From NCBI GenBank assembly GCA_028283985.1, contig JANQSQ010000461.1, positions 1-11,276 on the forward strand: DNA of 11,276 nt. Direction: 5' to 3'. Within the stretch, counting starts at the first letter, position 1. Each line of letters opens with the position of its first letter. Position numbers and translations under genes: made by a program. Positions 1 through 8,184 of this stretch are shown here, piece by piece. Source of the stretch: Rhodothermales bacterium. Its GTDB lineage: Bacteria; Bacteroidota; Rhodothermia; Rhodothermales; VXPQ01. Under the pieces are notes generated by a model, which saw only the letters and a list, made by a program, of their open reading frames with translations, had not been told where the DNA came from and made no database searches.

Positions 1-1
1 G

Positions 2-1804
2 GACTACGTACGGCCTGATCTGAAACCTGAACTATTGGGTCAGTTGGTCAAGTTGATAGGAAGCATCCGAATGAATAGTAAAAAAACAGGTTCGGTCGAT
101 TTCCTGGGGCGCGTGTATGAATATTTTCTCCGCGAATTCGCAAGCGCGGAAGGACGGAAGGGCGGCGAGTTTTACACGCCCGATTGTATTGTAAAATTGC
201 TGGTCGAAATGATTAGCCCCTATGAAGGCATAGTGTACGACCCCTGCTGTGGCTCAGGAGGAATGTTTGTCCAATCTATGGAATTTATTCGTGCTCATCG
301 GCAATGCTTTCAATCGAATCAAGACATCTCCATTTTTGGCCAGGAGTCTAATTATACCACTTGGGGCCTTGCAAATATGAACTTGGCGATTCGTGGCGTC
401 GAGGGTCAGATTGCATATGGCGACACATTACATCAACCTTTCCACAATGACCTGCAAGCAGATTTTATTCTTGCCAATCCGCCCTTTAACGTCAGTTCAT
501 GGAATGGACAGCGATTACGCAGCGACCCTCGCTGGCGCTATGGAGTTCCGCCAGCAGGCAATGCGAACTTTGCCTGGGTACAGCATATTATCCATCACAT
601 GGCACCAGACGGAACGGCCGGTATTGTGCTTGCGAATGGCTCCATGAGTTCAACTCATATTGCAGAAAGCGCCATTCGGAAAAATATTGTTGAGGCGGAC
701 CTGGTGGACTGTATGGTAGGGCTTCCGGGCCAGTTGTTTTACTCAACGCCTATTCCTGTTTGTCTGTGGATACTTTCTCGAAAAAAAACCAACGGCCGAA
801 ATCAAAGAACGGGCGAGGTCTTGTTTATTGATGCCCGTGATATGAGCGTAGCTGTGGATCGTACTCACAGAGAACTCACTGCCCAGGAAATCGAAACGAT
901 CACGAAAATATATCAGGCGTGGCAGGGGGATCCTTCCATATCCGAATACTGTGATGTATCCGGATTTTGTCGCTCTGTTCATATAAGCGAAATACGAAAG
1001 TCGAGATTCGACCTGAATCCTGGACGTTATGTTGGTTCAACCACGGTGCAAAGCGCTACTGGCGGTCTTGCAAAAACGCTTAGTCGGTCGGTGACAGAGG
1101 CGAATATAGCGACTGAAAGGGTGCTTGATTATGTCGAGAACTTCCGTGTAGTTGCCGATGAGGTGCAAAACCGTCTACAGCAAGTTGCCGAAAGCATCCT
1201 GCGATCCGGTCATCTTGGCATGGTGAGCGATATTGCCTCGATCTTTCGTCACTTGGTAGACCCCCAAAGCCAGGTCGGAACTTGCTTCGATCTGTACAGC
1301 ATTCCTGCCTTTGACGCCGCCCGATTGCCTGAACCGACCCCCGGCGACGCCATCCTCAGCGCGAAACAGGCGGTGCCTTCCAAAGCAATCCTGGTTTCCC
1401 GACTGAATCCCCGAAAGCCACGTATCTGGACCGTGGAAGACGCCTCGAAGAACGCCATTTGTTCCACCGAATTCGTCATTTTGCAACCCAGAGAAGATGC
1501 TTGCTTCGAATATCTGAATCTTCATTGCCATTCAAGAGCATTCCACGATTATCTTATCGCGCACGCCACAGGCTCTACGGGTAGCCGACAACGGGTTCGG
1601 GTGACAGATATTCTTGCGGCCCCTGTGATGGTTCCATCCTTTGAAGACATGAAACGTCTTGAATTTGTATTAAAACCTATCCGTGTGTGGCTGCAAAACA
1701 TGCCTGCTCAGATGAAAGCATTGTCGAATTTAATGACCCATGCATCGGATTTCACGGTTTCGGAAATCCATGCAGGTTCAGCGATTACCCAGTCCAATTC
1801 CTGA
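2..1804 (+). CDS. Type I-like N6-adenine DNA methylase fused to one target-recognition domain (HsdM-half HsdS), 5' partial
   Basis: This enzyme would methylate adenine in a specific DNA site using S-adenosylmethionine, as the protective half of a restriction-modification system. The reading frame is open to the left edge, so the true start and probably an N-terminal helical HsdM domain lie outside the window; the TTG at 35 is not a credible start. Counting from that TTG, residues 20-50 carry the HsdM signature (GRVYEYFL, GGEFYTP), 69-78 the AdoMet loop DPCCGSGGMF, and 148-151 the catalytic NPPF. HsdM similarity runs to about residue 335 (LNPGRYVG). After a helical linker (about 355-395), residues about 396-535 look like one HsdS-type target-recognition domain (MVSDIASIF at its start, HATGSTGSRQRV near its end), followed by a second helical stretch. 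Normal HsdS has two such domains in a separate protein. The downstream endonuclease gene starts one base after the stop, so co-translation is likely. Methylase identity is secure; the single-TRD reading is good but inferred. Confidence 0.9.
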   Translation, partial: DYVRPDLKPELLGQLVKLIGSIRMNSKKTGSVDFLGRVYEYFLREFASAEGRKGGEFYTPDCIVKLLVEMISPYEGIVYDPCCGSGGMFVQSMEFIRAHRQCFQSNQDISIFGQESNYTTWGLANMNLAIRGVEGQIAYGDTLHQPFHNDLQADFILANPPFNVSSWNGQRLRSDPRWRYGVPPAGNANFAWVQHIIHHMAPDGTAGIVLANGSMSSTHIAESAIRKNIVEADLVDCMVGLPGQLFYSTPIPVCLWILSRKKTNGRNQRTGEVLFIDARDMSVAVDRTHRELTAQEIETITKIYQAWQGDPSISEYCDVSGFCRSVHISEIRKSRFDLNPGRYVGSTTVQSATGGLAKTLSRSVTEANIATERVLDYVENFRVVADEVQNRLQQVAESILRSGHLGMVSDIASIFRHLVDPQSQVGTCFDLYSIPAFDAARLPEPTPGDAILSAKQAVPSKAILVSRLNPRKPRIWTVEDASKNAICSTEFVILQPREDACFEYLNLHCHSRAFHDYLIAHATGSTGSRQRVRVTDILAAPVMVPSFEDMKRLEFVLKPIRVWLQNMPAQMKALSNLMTHASDFTVSEIHAGSAITQSNS

Positions 1805-1805
1805 A

Positions 1806-2480
1806 ATGGATCATAAAAACCCTGAACAGCCAGATCCGGCCATTGTCGGAACAAGCGAAGAAACACGCCTCGCGGTTGCAAAACAGTTTATCGAGTCTGT
1901 GGTTTTCGGGCAGTATCGACAGCTTGTCGCCTGGGAAAGCGTCACAGGGCAAAGTTCCCAGATCGATTCCGGATATCTTGCACAACAGCTTATCTCGTTG
2001 CTAACGGGAATCCCGGGCACCGGGAGCAGAGGCAAGGGAGATGATCTGAGCGATGGTTCGGAAGTGAAGGCCGCCAGCAGTTTGAGCGGCATGGACAGGC
2101 CAAGATGGAATAACCAATTGTCGAATTCAGGTAAGATCGCCGACTATCTGGCTTGCCCAGCGATCTACTTTGTGCTGTTCGACACCGTGAATCGTAAGGA
2201 ATCTTTTCCGTTTCGCATCCGTGTCTGGAAGGTTTTACCCGCTAAAGATGAAGCCTTTCAGCAAGTTGTCAGAAAGTGGGCGGCCGAACGAACATCCGGC
2301 AATTTCCAGCTTCACCCTCCTTGTTGGCGTGACGATAACATTGTTACGAATAATGCCGGGCATCTCGAAATGCCGCCGTTTTTCGAAGCGCGCCAGGTTG
2401 AAGTCGGTGAAATTGATCACATGGAGATAAAACATTATTCGAGTGAACCGGGCTTGTGCGCCCATGCCCGGAGACCGTAA
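1806..2480 (+). CDS. Type II restriction endonuclease, probably MamI-like
   Basis: This is likely the cleaving partner of the upstream methylase. ATG 1806 lies one base after the methylase TGA; an upstream in-frame ATG at 1740 lies within the methylase gene and is less likely. No Shine-Dalgarno is visible, so translation is probably coupled. The protein is 224 residues with no signal peptide or membrane segment. Residues 79-90 (DDLSDGSEVKAA) fit a PD-(D/E)XK core, with E86 and K88 as the E-x-K pair and D80 or D83 as the preceding acid. Other family-like stretches are DRPRWNN (97-103), a hydrophobic strand at 118-126, and NFQLHPP (166-172). From memory these resemble the MamI family, whose founding member cuts GATNNNNATC; that family call is tentative, whereas the nuclease role follows from the motif plus position. 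The C-terminal tail (about 205-224) looks atypical and may be drifted or extended. Confidence 0.72.
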   Translation: MDHKNPEQPDPAIVGTSEETRLAVAKQFIESVVFGQYRQLVAWESVTGQSSQIDSGYLAQQLISLLTGIPGTGSRGKGDDLSDGSEVKAASSLSGMDRPRWNNQLSNSGKIADYLACPAIYFVLFDTVNRKESFPFRIRVWKVLPAKDEAFQQVVRKWAAERTSGNFQLHPPCWRDDNIVTNNAGHLEMPPFFEARQVEVGEIDHMEIKHYSSEPGLCAHARRP

Positions 2481-2484
2481 TAAC

Positions 2485-2516
2485 ACAAGAGGGGCATGTC
2501 CCCATTGAACCGTAAT
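2485..2516. terminator. Short hairpin between convergent genes, weak terminator candidate
   Basis: Only 43 bases separate the stops of the endonuclease gene (plus) and the nuclease gene (minus). They contain GGGGCATGTCCCC (2491-2503), a 4-bp GC stem with a 5-base loop. Its GGGCATG can alternatively pair with CATGCCC at 2463-2469 inside the end of the endonuclease gene (7 bp). No T-run follows on either strand, so termination here is only a guess. Confidence 0.2.
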
Positions 2517-2523
2517 CCCGTAG

Positions 2524-3957
2524 TCATGCAGACATATCTCCGTGCGAAGGAGCAAAGGACGAATCGGCTTGCCGGGCTTCGTACTCCCTGAAGCAGTTGA
2601 CGATGACTTCATTCATCTTGGGGAAATCGTTTTGGGCGAAGCTTGCCACCCAATCCTCTACCTCTTTACGGATAGACGAGCCTTGATAATCGTCCCACCT
2701 ATCAAGACCATTCTCGTCCAAGATATTTTTCTTGACGTGCAGTGCCATTCTTTTCTCCTCAAGGGCCCGGCCAGCTTGATTAAACACCGTTTGACCGGCA
2801 TTATTCACGTTATCGACAATTTTCTGTCTTACGAACTCGTCTGTGCCTAAAGCAAGCCAAAGGTACACATCTGCAGAATTCTCTTTACAAATTAACTCAA
2901 AGCATAACAGCCTATTGGACGGAAACCAATCCTCTCCGGTCTTGAAATCGGTATACCTGTCCCAATCATTAGACCAAAAACGGAAGTATAAATTATACTG
3001 ATATTTAAATGACTTCTGTTTTTGTATCGAAATGGTGTGCCGACTCAACGCATCCTCGAAAAAATTCCCCATTTCGGTCTGATAGTCCACCTTGTTCTCG
3101 TATATAATTTCAATGACCTCTCGGTTTTCCAGGTAGATTTTTCGAGCCAGTTGTCGCACGGCGTCAGAGTATGGTTGCACGATGTTCCTCCGTAGCGTTG
3201 TTTCGTATTGCTCCAGGAATGCGCGAACGTCTTTGTGCATCCCAGCGGTTTTTTCATTTTCAAGGGTATCCTTCACCAGTTCCAATATGGTGGCGTACTT
3301 CACCGGTACCCAGTGTTTTTGATCTTCTTCCCGTTCCGGAGAGATTCCTTCCAGAGACAGGAACACGCAGTGCCTGGTAAAATCCTTCGGGTAATCTTTC
3401 TCCAGCGCTTTCCTGTAGCGCCCAAGTTGATCGCTGTGTTCGTCGGTATCCACCTTGTTCTCTATGGCGCAAAGAAACTTCTCTTCACAATTTACCAGAA
3501 GAATGTCCAGACGACCTCGCTGGCCATCTACCTCGTGAGGCCATTCCTGTGTTACGCCGGTTTTCGTCCAGACTGTCTCGCCAATTTCAGGAAAGGCGGA
3601 TTGTCCTATGCCAAGGTTTTTTGCTTGTTCGAGGGTTTTACACAGAAAATTTTCGAGGAAATGCGCCTTCGTTCCGTGGTTTTCTTTCGGATCCAACAGC
3701 CATGCCAGAAATCTGGAATGGAACCACTCCTTGCGTGATAGTCCCAGAAATGCGATGGCGTCAAATTTGGCCCTCCATTGCTGGTGAAGTTCTTTAAGTT
3801 TTTCAAAGTCGGAATCGTTTGCAGCAAGGCTCTCAAAATTCTGTAAGTCTTTGAGCGCCGCCGCGTCCGCCTCGACCAGCAATTCCTTTAATCGCTCCAG
3901 GTCCGCATTGTCTGTTGCAAAGCCTTCAAGCGCCGCAATCTGCTCCGCCGTTTCCAT
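2524..3957 (-). CDS. PD-(D/E)XK nuclease family protein (PDDEXK_4-like), putative defence nuclease
   Basis: This predicted DNA nuclease belongs to a family often found alone in defence islands; its substrate is unknown. Numbering from a TTG at 3966 (480 residues), residues 1-65 are helical and charged. Then come WFHSRFLAWLLDP (81-93) with a nearby H, GRLDILL (151-157) supplying D154, IENK (168-171) supplying E169 and K171, and Q180 with the QLGRY segment. This is the complete order D...ExK...Q of the fold. The C-terminal 220 residues have no recognised domain. ATG at 3957 is preferred (477 residues); the TTG three codons upstream has an AGG four bases before it and cannot be excluded. The gene points at the restriction-modification pair and lies downstream of the cytochrome gene on the same strand, 127 bases away. 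Its low G+C compared with that gene suggests separate ancestry. Confidence 0.82.
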   Translation of the reverse strand: METAEQIAALEGFATDNADLERLKELLVEADAAALKDLQNFESLAANDSDFEKLKELHQQWRAKFDAIAFLGLSRKEWFHSRFLAWLLDPKENHGTKAHFLENFLCKTLEQAKNLGIGQSAFPEIGETVWTKTGVTQEWPHEVDGQRGRLDILLVNCEEKFLCAIENKVDTDEHSDQLGRYRKALEKDYPKDFTRHCVFLSLEGISPEREEDQKHWVPVKYATILELVKDTLENEKTAGMHKDVRAFLEQYETTLRRNIVQPYSDAVRQLARKIYLENREVIEIIYENKVDYQTEMGNFFEDALSRHTISIQKQKSFKYQYNLYFRFWSNDWDRYTDFKTGEDWFPSNRLLCFELICKENSADVYLWLALGTDEFVRQKIVDNVNNAGQTVFNQAGRALEEKRMALHVKKNILDENGLDRWDDYQGSSIRKEVEDWVASFAQNDFPKMNEVIVNCFREYEARQADSSFAPSHGDMSA

Positions 3958-4084
3958 GGCATCCAATTTGCCTGTTTCTTAACGCGAATCCCTTCAGGAG
4001 CTATGCTTTTCCCGGAATTTCTGACCAGCCGTGCGGAAGCCACCGACCGCTCCACGATGCGAAACGAGGAATTCTCCCGGTCCT

Positions 4085-4711
4085 CTACCCTTCCGCCTCT
4101 CTCATCGCCTCCAATTCCTCAACCGTCCAGGGTTCCGCGCGGTCCGCTACGGCTTCCCGCACCTCTGCCACCGTTTCGGGCGTGATTTCTGTACCGTCGT
4201 TGCCCCATTCCGTGCGGATATAGGTGAGAAGGGCTGCCATCTCTTCGTCGTTCAGAAAACTTCCCCAGGGCGGCATCGCGCCGGTGTACACCATGCCATT
4301 CACCTCGATTTCCCCGGTCATTCCGTTCAGGATGATCCGGATGAGCACCCCCTCATCGCCCGTTACCCAATCGGTTCCGGTGAGCGGAGGAAATACGCCC
4401 GGCACGCCGCCTCCGTTCATCTGGTGGCATGACATGCAGCGCGTCAGGTAAATCTCGGCTCCGTCCTGCGGGGAAGAGATCGGATCGGGATGCCCTTTGT
4501 TTTCGGAATATTCTATTGCCGGGCCTGCGTGATCGGACGGCGCCGGGCGATCCATAAAAACGGCGCCTGAAACGACCAGTCCGATGAGGCCGGCCAGAAA
4601 CAGCGTTGCAAGTTTCTTGTGCCGGGGAGAGGAGGTACTGGAGTGATGCATGCGCTGCCGGGAGCGATTTTTGTGCTCCGTTCCTATAATGCGATCGGCA
4701 AAGGGATTCAT
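4085..4711 (-). CDS. Membrane-anchored monohaem cytochrome c
   Basis: This is a class I c-type cytochrome carrying one covalently bound haem and acting on the outer face of the cytoplasmic membrane. Of 208 residues, the first 33 are basic and cytoplasmic-looking. A hydrophobic segment at about 34-53 would be an uncleaved anchor or signal. The haem site is CMSCH (92-96), and the likely distal ligand is M146 in GAMPPWG, giving the usual spacing and length of a single cytochrome c domain (about 83-168). An acidic helical tail follows. The start ATG at 4709-4711 overlaps the TGA of the dehydrogenase gene (ATGA) and has GGAAG just before it, so translational coupling is likely. A second ATG, 20 codons in, has no ribosome site. 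Its position directly after a PQQ-type sugar dehydrogenase argues that it accepts that enzyme's electrons; this is inference from context. Confidence 0.9.
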   Translation of the reverse strand: MNPFADRIIGTEHKNRSRQRMHHSSTSSPRHKKLATLFLAGLIGLVVSGAVFMDRPAPSDHAGPAIEYSENKGHPDPISSPQDGAEIYLTRCMSCHQMNGGGVPGVFPPLTGTDWVTGDEGVLIRIILNGMTGEIEVNGMVYTGAMPPWGSFLNDEEMAALLTYIRTEWGNDGTEITPETVAEVREAVADRAEPWTVEELEAMREAEG

Positions 4712-7191
4712 TCTTCCGAAGAACTGGTCGGGTTGTTTGGTATCCAGCGGTATCTCGTGAGGCGGGAATTCGGTCCCGGATCCCAGAAACCGTCGAATTC
4801 CGCCACGTAAATGCTGCCGTCCGGTCCGGTTTCTATGGAAATGGGGGCCGTCCGCGTCAGCACGTCGAATGTCTTGATGTTCAGCAGGCGCCTGGCGGGA
4901 ATCTCAAGGGCCAGGGGAGTGTTTTTCACACTCTGTTCCACGTCGCTCCTGAAGATGCTATCGCTGACATGCCCCCACTTGATCCACCGTCTCGACCAGT
5001 CGTAGACAAAGAGTCCGTTTTGCACGAGGTCGGGGAAGGCGCCTTCGCCCTCATGCCGGTAGATGGGGCCGACCGTAGCCGATCGCCCGCCCGATTCGTA
5101 GGTGTATTCCCAGATGGGGGGTACGAAATTCGGAATATGCTCGGGCGTGATTTCGTTGTAGAACAGCCTGCCCATATTGCGGGGCCATCCGAAATTTTCG
5201 CCGCCTTTTTCCGAAATGTTATACTCGTCATAATCGTACCCTGCATCGGGGCCCACGACGCCGATATACAGGGCGCCCGTTTCGTGATCGACCTTGAATC
5301 GATACGGATTACGCAGGCCGTACGCGTAGATTTCCCACCGTACGCCGGGTTCGCCGAAGAAGGGATTGTCCTTCGGAATGGAACCGTCCTTGTGAATCCG
5401 CAGGATTTTTCCGCGCAGGTCCTGGAGATTTTGCGCACTGCGTTCCGAGTCCACCAGGCGGGTCCAGTGTATCCGGGACAAATCGTGCCGGGCCATGAAG
5501 TCATCGATGCGTTCCTGGGATATTTCCCATTGAGGGCGTACTTCGGACATGCCCGTATCCCCTGTAGACAGGTACAGGGCCCCATCCGGCCCCCACTCGA
5601 TGTCACCGCCCTGGTGGCAGCACTGGGGCTCCGTGGGTACGCGCAGCAGCACCTCTTCGCTGGCCATGTCCAATGCGCCGTCCTGGTACGTAAACCGCGA
5701 GAGCGTGTTGATGAATGTCTTCTGCTCGGTGTAGTACAGATAGATATACGGATCGCCTTCGTAGAATGCAGGATCGACCTCTATGCCCAACAGGCCATGT
5801 TCCACATTGGTCGGATCGGTGGTGTCGAGGTGTGCAATCTGCCGGGTTTCGCCCGTTTCGGCGTCGTAGCGGTGTATCCTGCCGCGCAATTCGACGATCC
5901 ATACATGGCCCTGCTCGTCCACCGCAATATCGTCGGGCCATATGTCTTCGGCGAGCACTTCGTAGGCCCGCTTTCCATCTCCCATGTTGGCGGGAAGACG
6001 CCCGGCGGCAATCCGCATGCCCTGTAGCAGGTGCTGCATGAACGCGGGCGTGGTCCAGACATCCTCGAAATGTCCGAGCGTGGTGTAGAAGACGCGTCCG
6101 CCGTCGTATTCCTGGAGCCATGCGATCGGGTAGTCGTTGGCGAGGATGCTGGCCGGTCCTTCTTCAATCCCTACGCTCCGCATGTCGAGGGAGGCCAGCA
6201 CGTGGACGTTCCAGCGCGGGTTTTCGTCGAGTACGTATATCTCGTCGCGTATCCGGAAACCGTCCCCGAAGTGGGCCACGGCGGGATTCTCCGGATCTTC
6301 TATTTTGATGCGGACGGATTGTGTCCAGGGATGGTTTTTGAAAAGTCCGCCGCCGACCATATCCCGGTACCAGTCCCACCCGTACAGCGCATCCAGCGCG
6401 GCATGCGCGCCGGCGATGCCTTTGCCTGAAGCGAGAAAGGTACGGATCGCCTCACGCTGATCTTCCGTCATGCCGTCGGGGACCGCCGTGTCCTCCGGGT
6501 TCAGGCGGGTGGCGGGCACGGGAAGGATGCCGTCGCCGAGGCCGGATCGCCAGCGGGCGTCGAATGCGTCGGCTGTCAGTTCGCCGGAAACGTAAATGTG
6601 CCCGTATGCCGATTGCGTATCGAAACTGAATTCCAGCATCGGCGGGTCGTACGTGAGATCCTCCAGCGGTATGGGAGGGGCGCCGGGAGCTGTCAGGATT
6701 GTGCCGGAAGGGCTGTCGCTGTCGAGGTTTTCAAAGGAGAACGAGGCTTCCGCAGCGCCTTCAAGGGTCTGGAAGGTGAATCCGTAGATTGCCGGTTCGG
6801 CTGCTTCTTCGCTTTCCTCGGTTTCTGCCTGGACTCGTAATGTCGAATTCGCGAACAGGAGCAGATCGTATCCGGCGAGATTTTCGTCGTTGAGAAGGGT
6901 AAGATCTTCTGTGATATCGAAATCGAATTCGGTGGTCGCGGCGATCGCAGGCAACAATTCCTTGACGGTTTCGATGGAGCTGTGCCGGAATCCGTGCGTT
7001 GTCGTTACGGCAAGCACCCGAATGGGGGCGCGATCTTCGGATACGGCAAGATGTTGCGCCACCGTTGCAGGGTCGAGCTGCTCATTGATAGGCGGTGGAG
7101 CATCCGTATCCTGAGCACTTGCAGGAAACGCAGGGGAAGCGCCGAGAAAACAAACGAAGAACAGGAATATGCCAGGCCGGCGTGTCTTCAT
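4708..7191 (-). CDS. Exported ThuA-domain / PQQ-type glucose-sorbosone dehydrogenase fusion
   Basis: This predicted periplasmic two-domain protein has a ThuA-like (trehalose utilisation, class I amidotransferase-like fold) half and a six-bladed-propeller sugar dehydrogenase half of the PQQ-dependent glucose/sorbosone type. ATG 7191 is chosen because it opens a clear signal peptide (MKTRRPGIFLFF..., cleavage near ASA-Q, residue 26-27); the frame extends 36 codons further up without sense. Of 827 residues, ThuA spans about 58-395, with HGFRHSS (66-72), GIAGAHAALD (258-267) and LGHFEDVW (372-379). It is interrupted at about 124-240 by an extra acidic, beta-rich stretch. The dehydrogenase spans about 411-817, with CCHQGGDIEWGPDG (524-537), STGD (542-545), LRGKILRI (592-599) and GLRNPYRF (625-632), all typical of the family. 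Its stop overlaps the cytochrome start by four bases. The actual substrate and cofactor use are not shown by the sequence. Confidence 0.9.
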   Translation of the reverse strand: MKTRRPGIFLFFVCFLGASPAFPASAQDTDAPPPINEQLDPATVAQHLAVSEDRAPIRVLAVTTTHGFRHSSIETVKELLPAIAATTEFDFDITEDLTLLNDENLAGYDLLLFANSTLRVQAETEESEEAAEPAIYGFTFQTLEGAAEASFSFENLDSDSPSGTILTAPGAPPIPLEDLTYDPPMLEFSFDTQSAYGHIYVSGELTADAFDARWRSGLGDGILPVPATRLNPEDTAVPDGMTEDQREAIRTFLASGKGIAGAHAALDALYGWDWYRDMVGGGLFKNHPWTQSVRIKIEDPENPAVAHFGDGFRIRDEIYVLDENPRWNVHVLASLDMRSVGIEEGPASILANDYPIAWLQEYDGGRVFYTTLGHFEDVWTTPAFMQHLLQGMRIAAGRLPANMGDGKRAYEVLAEDIWPDDIAVDEQGHVWIVELRGRIHRYDAETGETRQIAHLDTTDPTNVEHGLLGIEVDPAFYEGDPYIYLYYTEQKTFINTLSRFTYQDGALDMASEEVLLRVPTEPQCCHQGGDIEWGPDGALYLSTGDTGMSEVRPQWEISQERIDDFMARHDLSRIHWTRLVDSERSAQNLQDLRGKILRIHKDGSIPKDNPFFGEPGVRWEIYAYGLRNPYRFKVDHETGALYIGVVGPDAGYDYDEYNISEKGGENFGWPRNMGRLFYNEITPEHIPNFVPPIWEYTYESGGRSATVGPIYRHEGEGAFPDLVQNGLFVYDWSRRWIKWGHVSDSIFRSDVEQSVKNTPLALEIPARRLLNIKTFDVLTRTAPISIETGPDGSIYVAEFDGFWDPGPNSRLTRYRWIPNNPTSSSEE

Positions 7192-7267
7192 GGCGTATAC
7201 CGTTTCTGTACAGTGGGGAAATAGGGGATGAATTTGCGCAGCGCAGGAAAAATGTCCGGCAACGGGG

Positions 7268-8113
7268 TCAATTACCTGTGATTCCGGCGAAACCGGCATG
7301 TTGCAGGGCGGTCATAAGGCCGCCCTCCATGCGAACGGGTTCGATACTGCCGTTACCGTTGGCGTCCACCCCTTGTATGCTTTTTTCAAGGCGGCCAACC
7401 ATGTCCGCAGCATGGCTCCGCGCCATTTCCACATCGTCGCCATAGTCCGTTTTCAGGATATTCAGCGCCTGGGCGAATGCTTCGTGGAGCCAGCCCGTGT
7501 CCGCAGTGGACATCCAGAACTCGATGGGAGCATCCCATTCGTAGGTGAGATCTACTCGAGGTTGCCGTTCTCCCTTTGTGACGCCGTCGTCGATTTTCAT
7601 CCACCCGATCACATTGTTCAGGGAATGCACGACATGGGGGCCGTGCGTAACGATGGCCGGATCTGCCGAGCCGCTCCGCATGTCGTTTTCGATGATGCGG
7701 CGGATGTGTCGCCCTCTGCCTACAATGCCAAGAAGCAAGGGGTCGTCGATAGCCGGCGTTTCCGATTCGTATCGTGTGGCGAATGCTCTGTCGTAGTCGG
7801 CGAAGGCGACTTGCCAGCGGGTCATCCAGCCGTGCATGCGGGCGGCTCCCGGAGCATCTTCTTCCGTCAGGCCGGAGGGCATGCCCCAGACCGCTTCGAA
7901 TACCTGGTCCGCATGCTCCTTAACCGCTTCGACGGTAGGCGCTTCGGCTGCCTGGCGCGCGGCCTGCAGCGCATCTGCTGCGAGGTCATGGAGTTCGGTC
8001 AGTATCGAACCGATGTCCTGTCCGTACACCTGCAAGGAAGACCCTCCGCAGAGCAGGATGGGCAGAAACCAGGCGGAAAAGCGGAGGGCAAGAGGTCGCA
8101 AGGATGTTTTCAT
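7268..8113 (-). CDS. Predicted exported helical protein of unknown function with an EF-hand-like loop
   Basis: I do not recognise this family. ATG 8113 begins a 281-residue protein with a basic, hydrophobic N-terminus ending near VYG-Q (residues 31-32), which reads as a signal peptide. The frame stays open for a further 167 codons upstream, but those run across the prenyl synthase gene in another frame and are noise. The mature part looks almost entirely helical and is rich in H, M and W (for example HGWMTRW and HGPHVVH). Near the C-terminus residues 250-261 read DANGNGSIEPVR, matching an EF-hand calcium loop at positions 1, 3, 5, 6 and 8 but not the final acid, followed by EGG. Only 76 bases separate it from the dehydrogenase downstream, so a shared periplasmic role with the dehydrogenase and cytochrome is plausible. 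No function can be assigned from motifs. Confidence 0.75.
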   Translation of the reverse strand: MKTSLRPLALRFSAWFLPILLCGGSSLQVYGQDIGSILTELHDLAADALQAARQAAEAPTVEAVKEHADQVFEAVWGMPSGLTEEDAPGAARMHGWMTRWQVAFADYDRAFATRYESETPAIDDPLLLGIVGRGRHIRRIIENDMRSGSADPAIVTHGPHVVHSLNNVIGWMKIDDGVTKGERQPRVDLTYEWDAPIEFWMSTADTGWLHEAFAQALNILKTDYGDDVEMARSHAADMVGRLEKSIQGVDANGNGSIEPVRMEGGLMTALQHAGFAGITGN

Positions 8114-8184
8114 GACAACCGGATTCAGGCGGAGCGAGTTCGAACCATTGCAATTACCGTGTGCGGATACGGAATACCGGCCGA

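Noticed and set aside
4969..6027. Long plus-strand open frame of 352 codons
   Set aside because: It is antisense to the conserved dehydrogenase half of the ThuA fusion and has no domain; it reflects high G+C at third positions.
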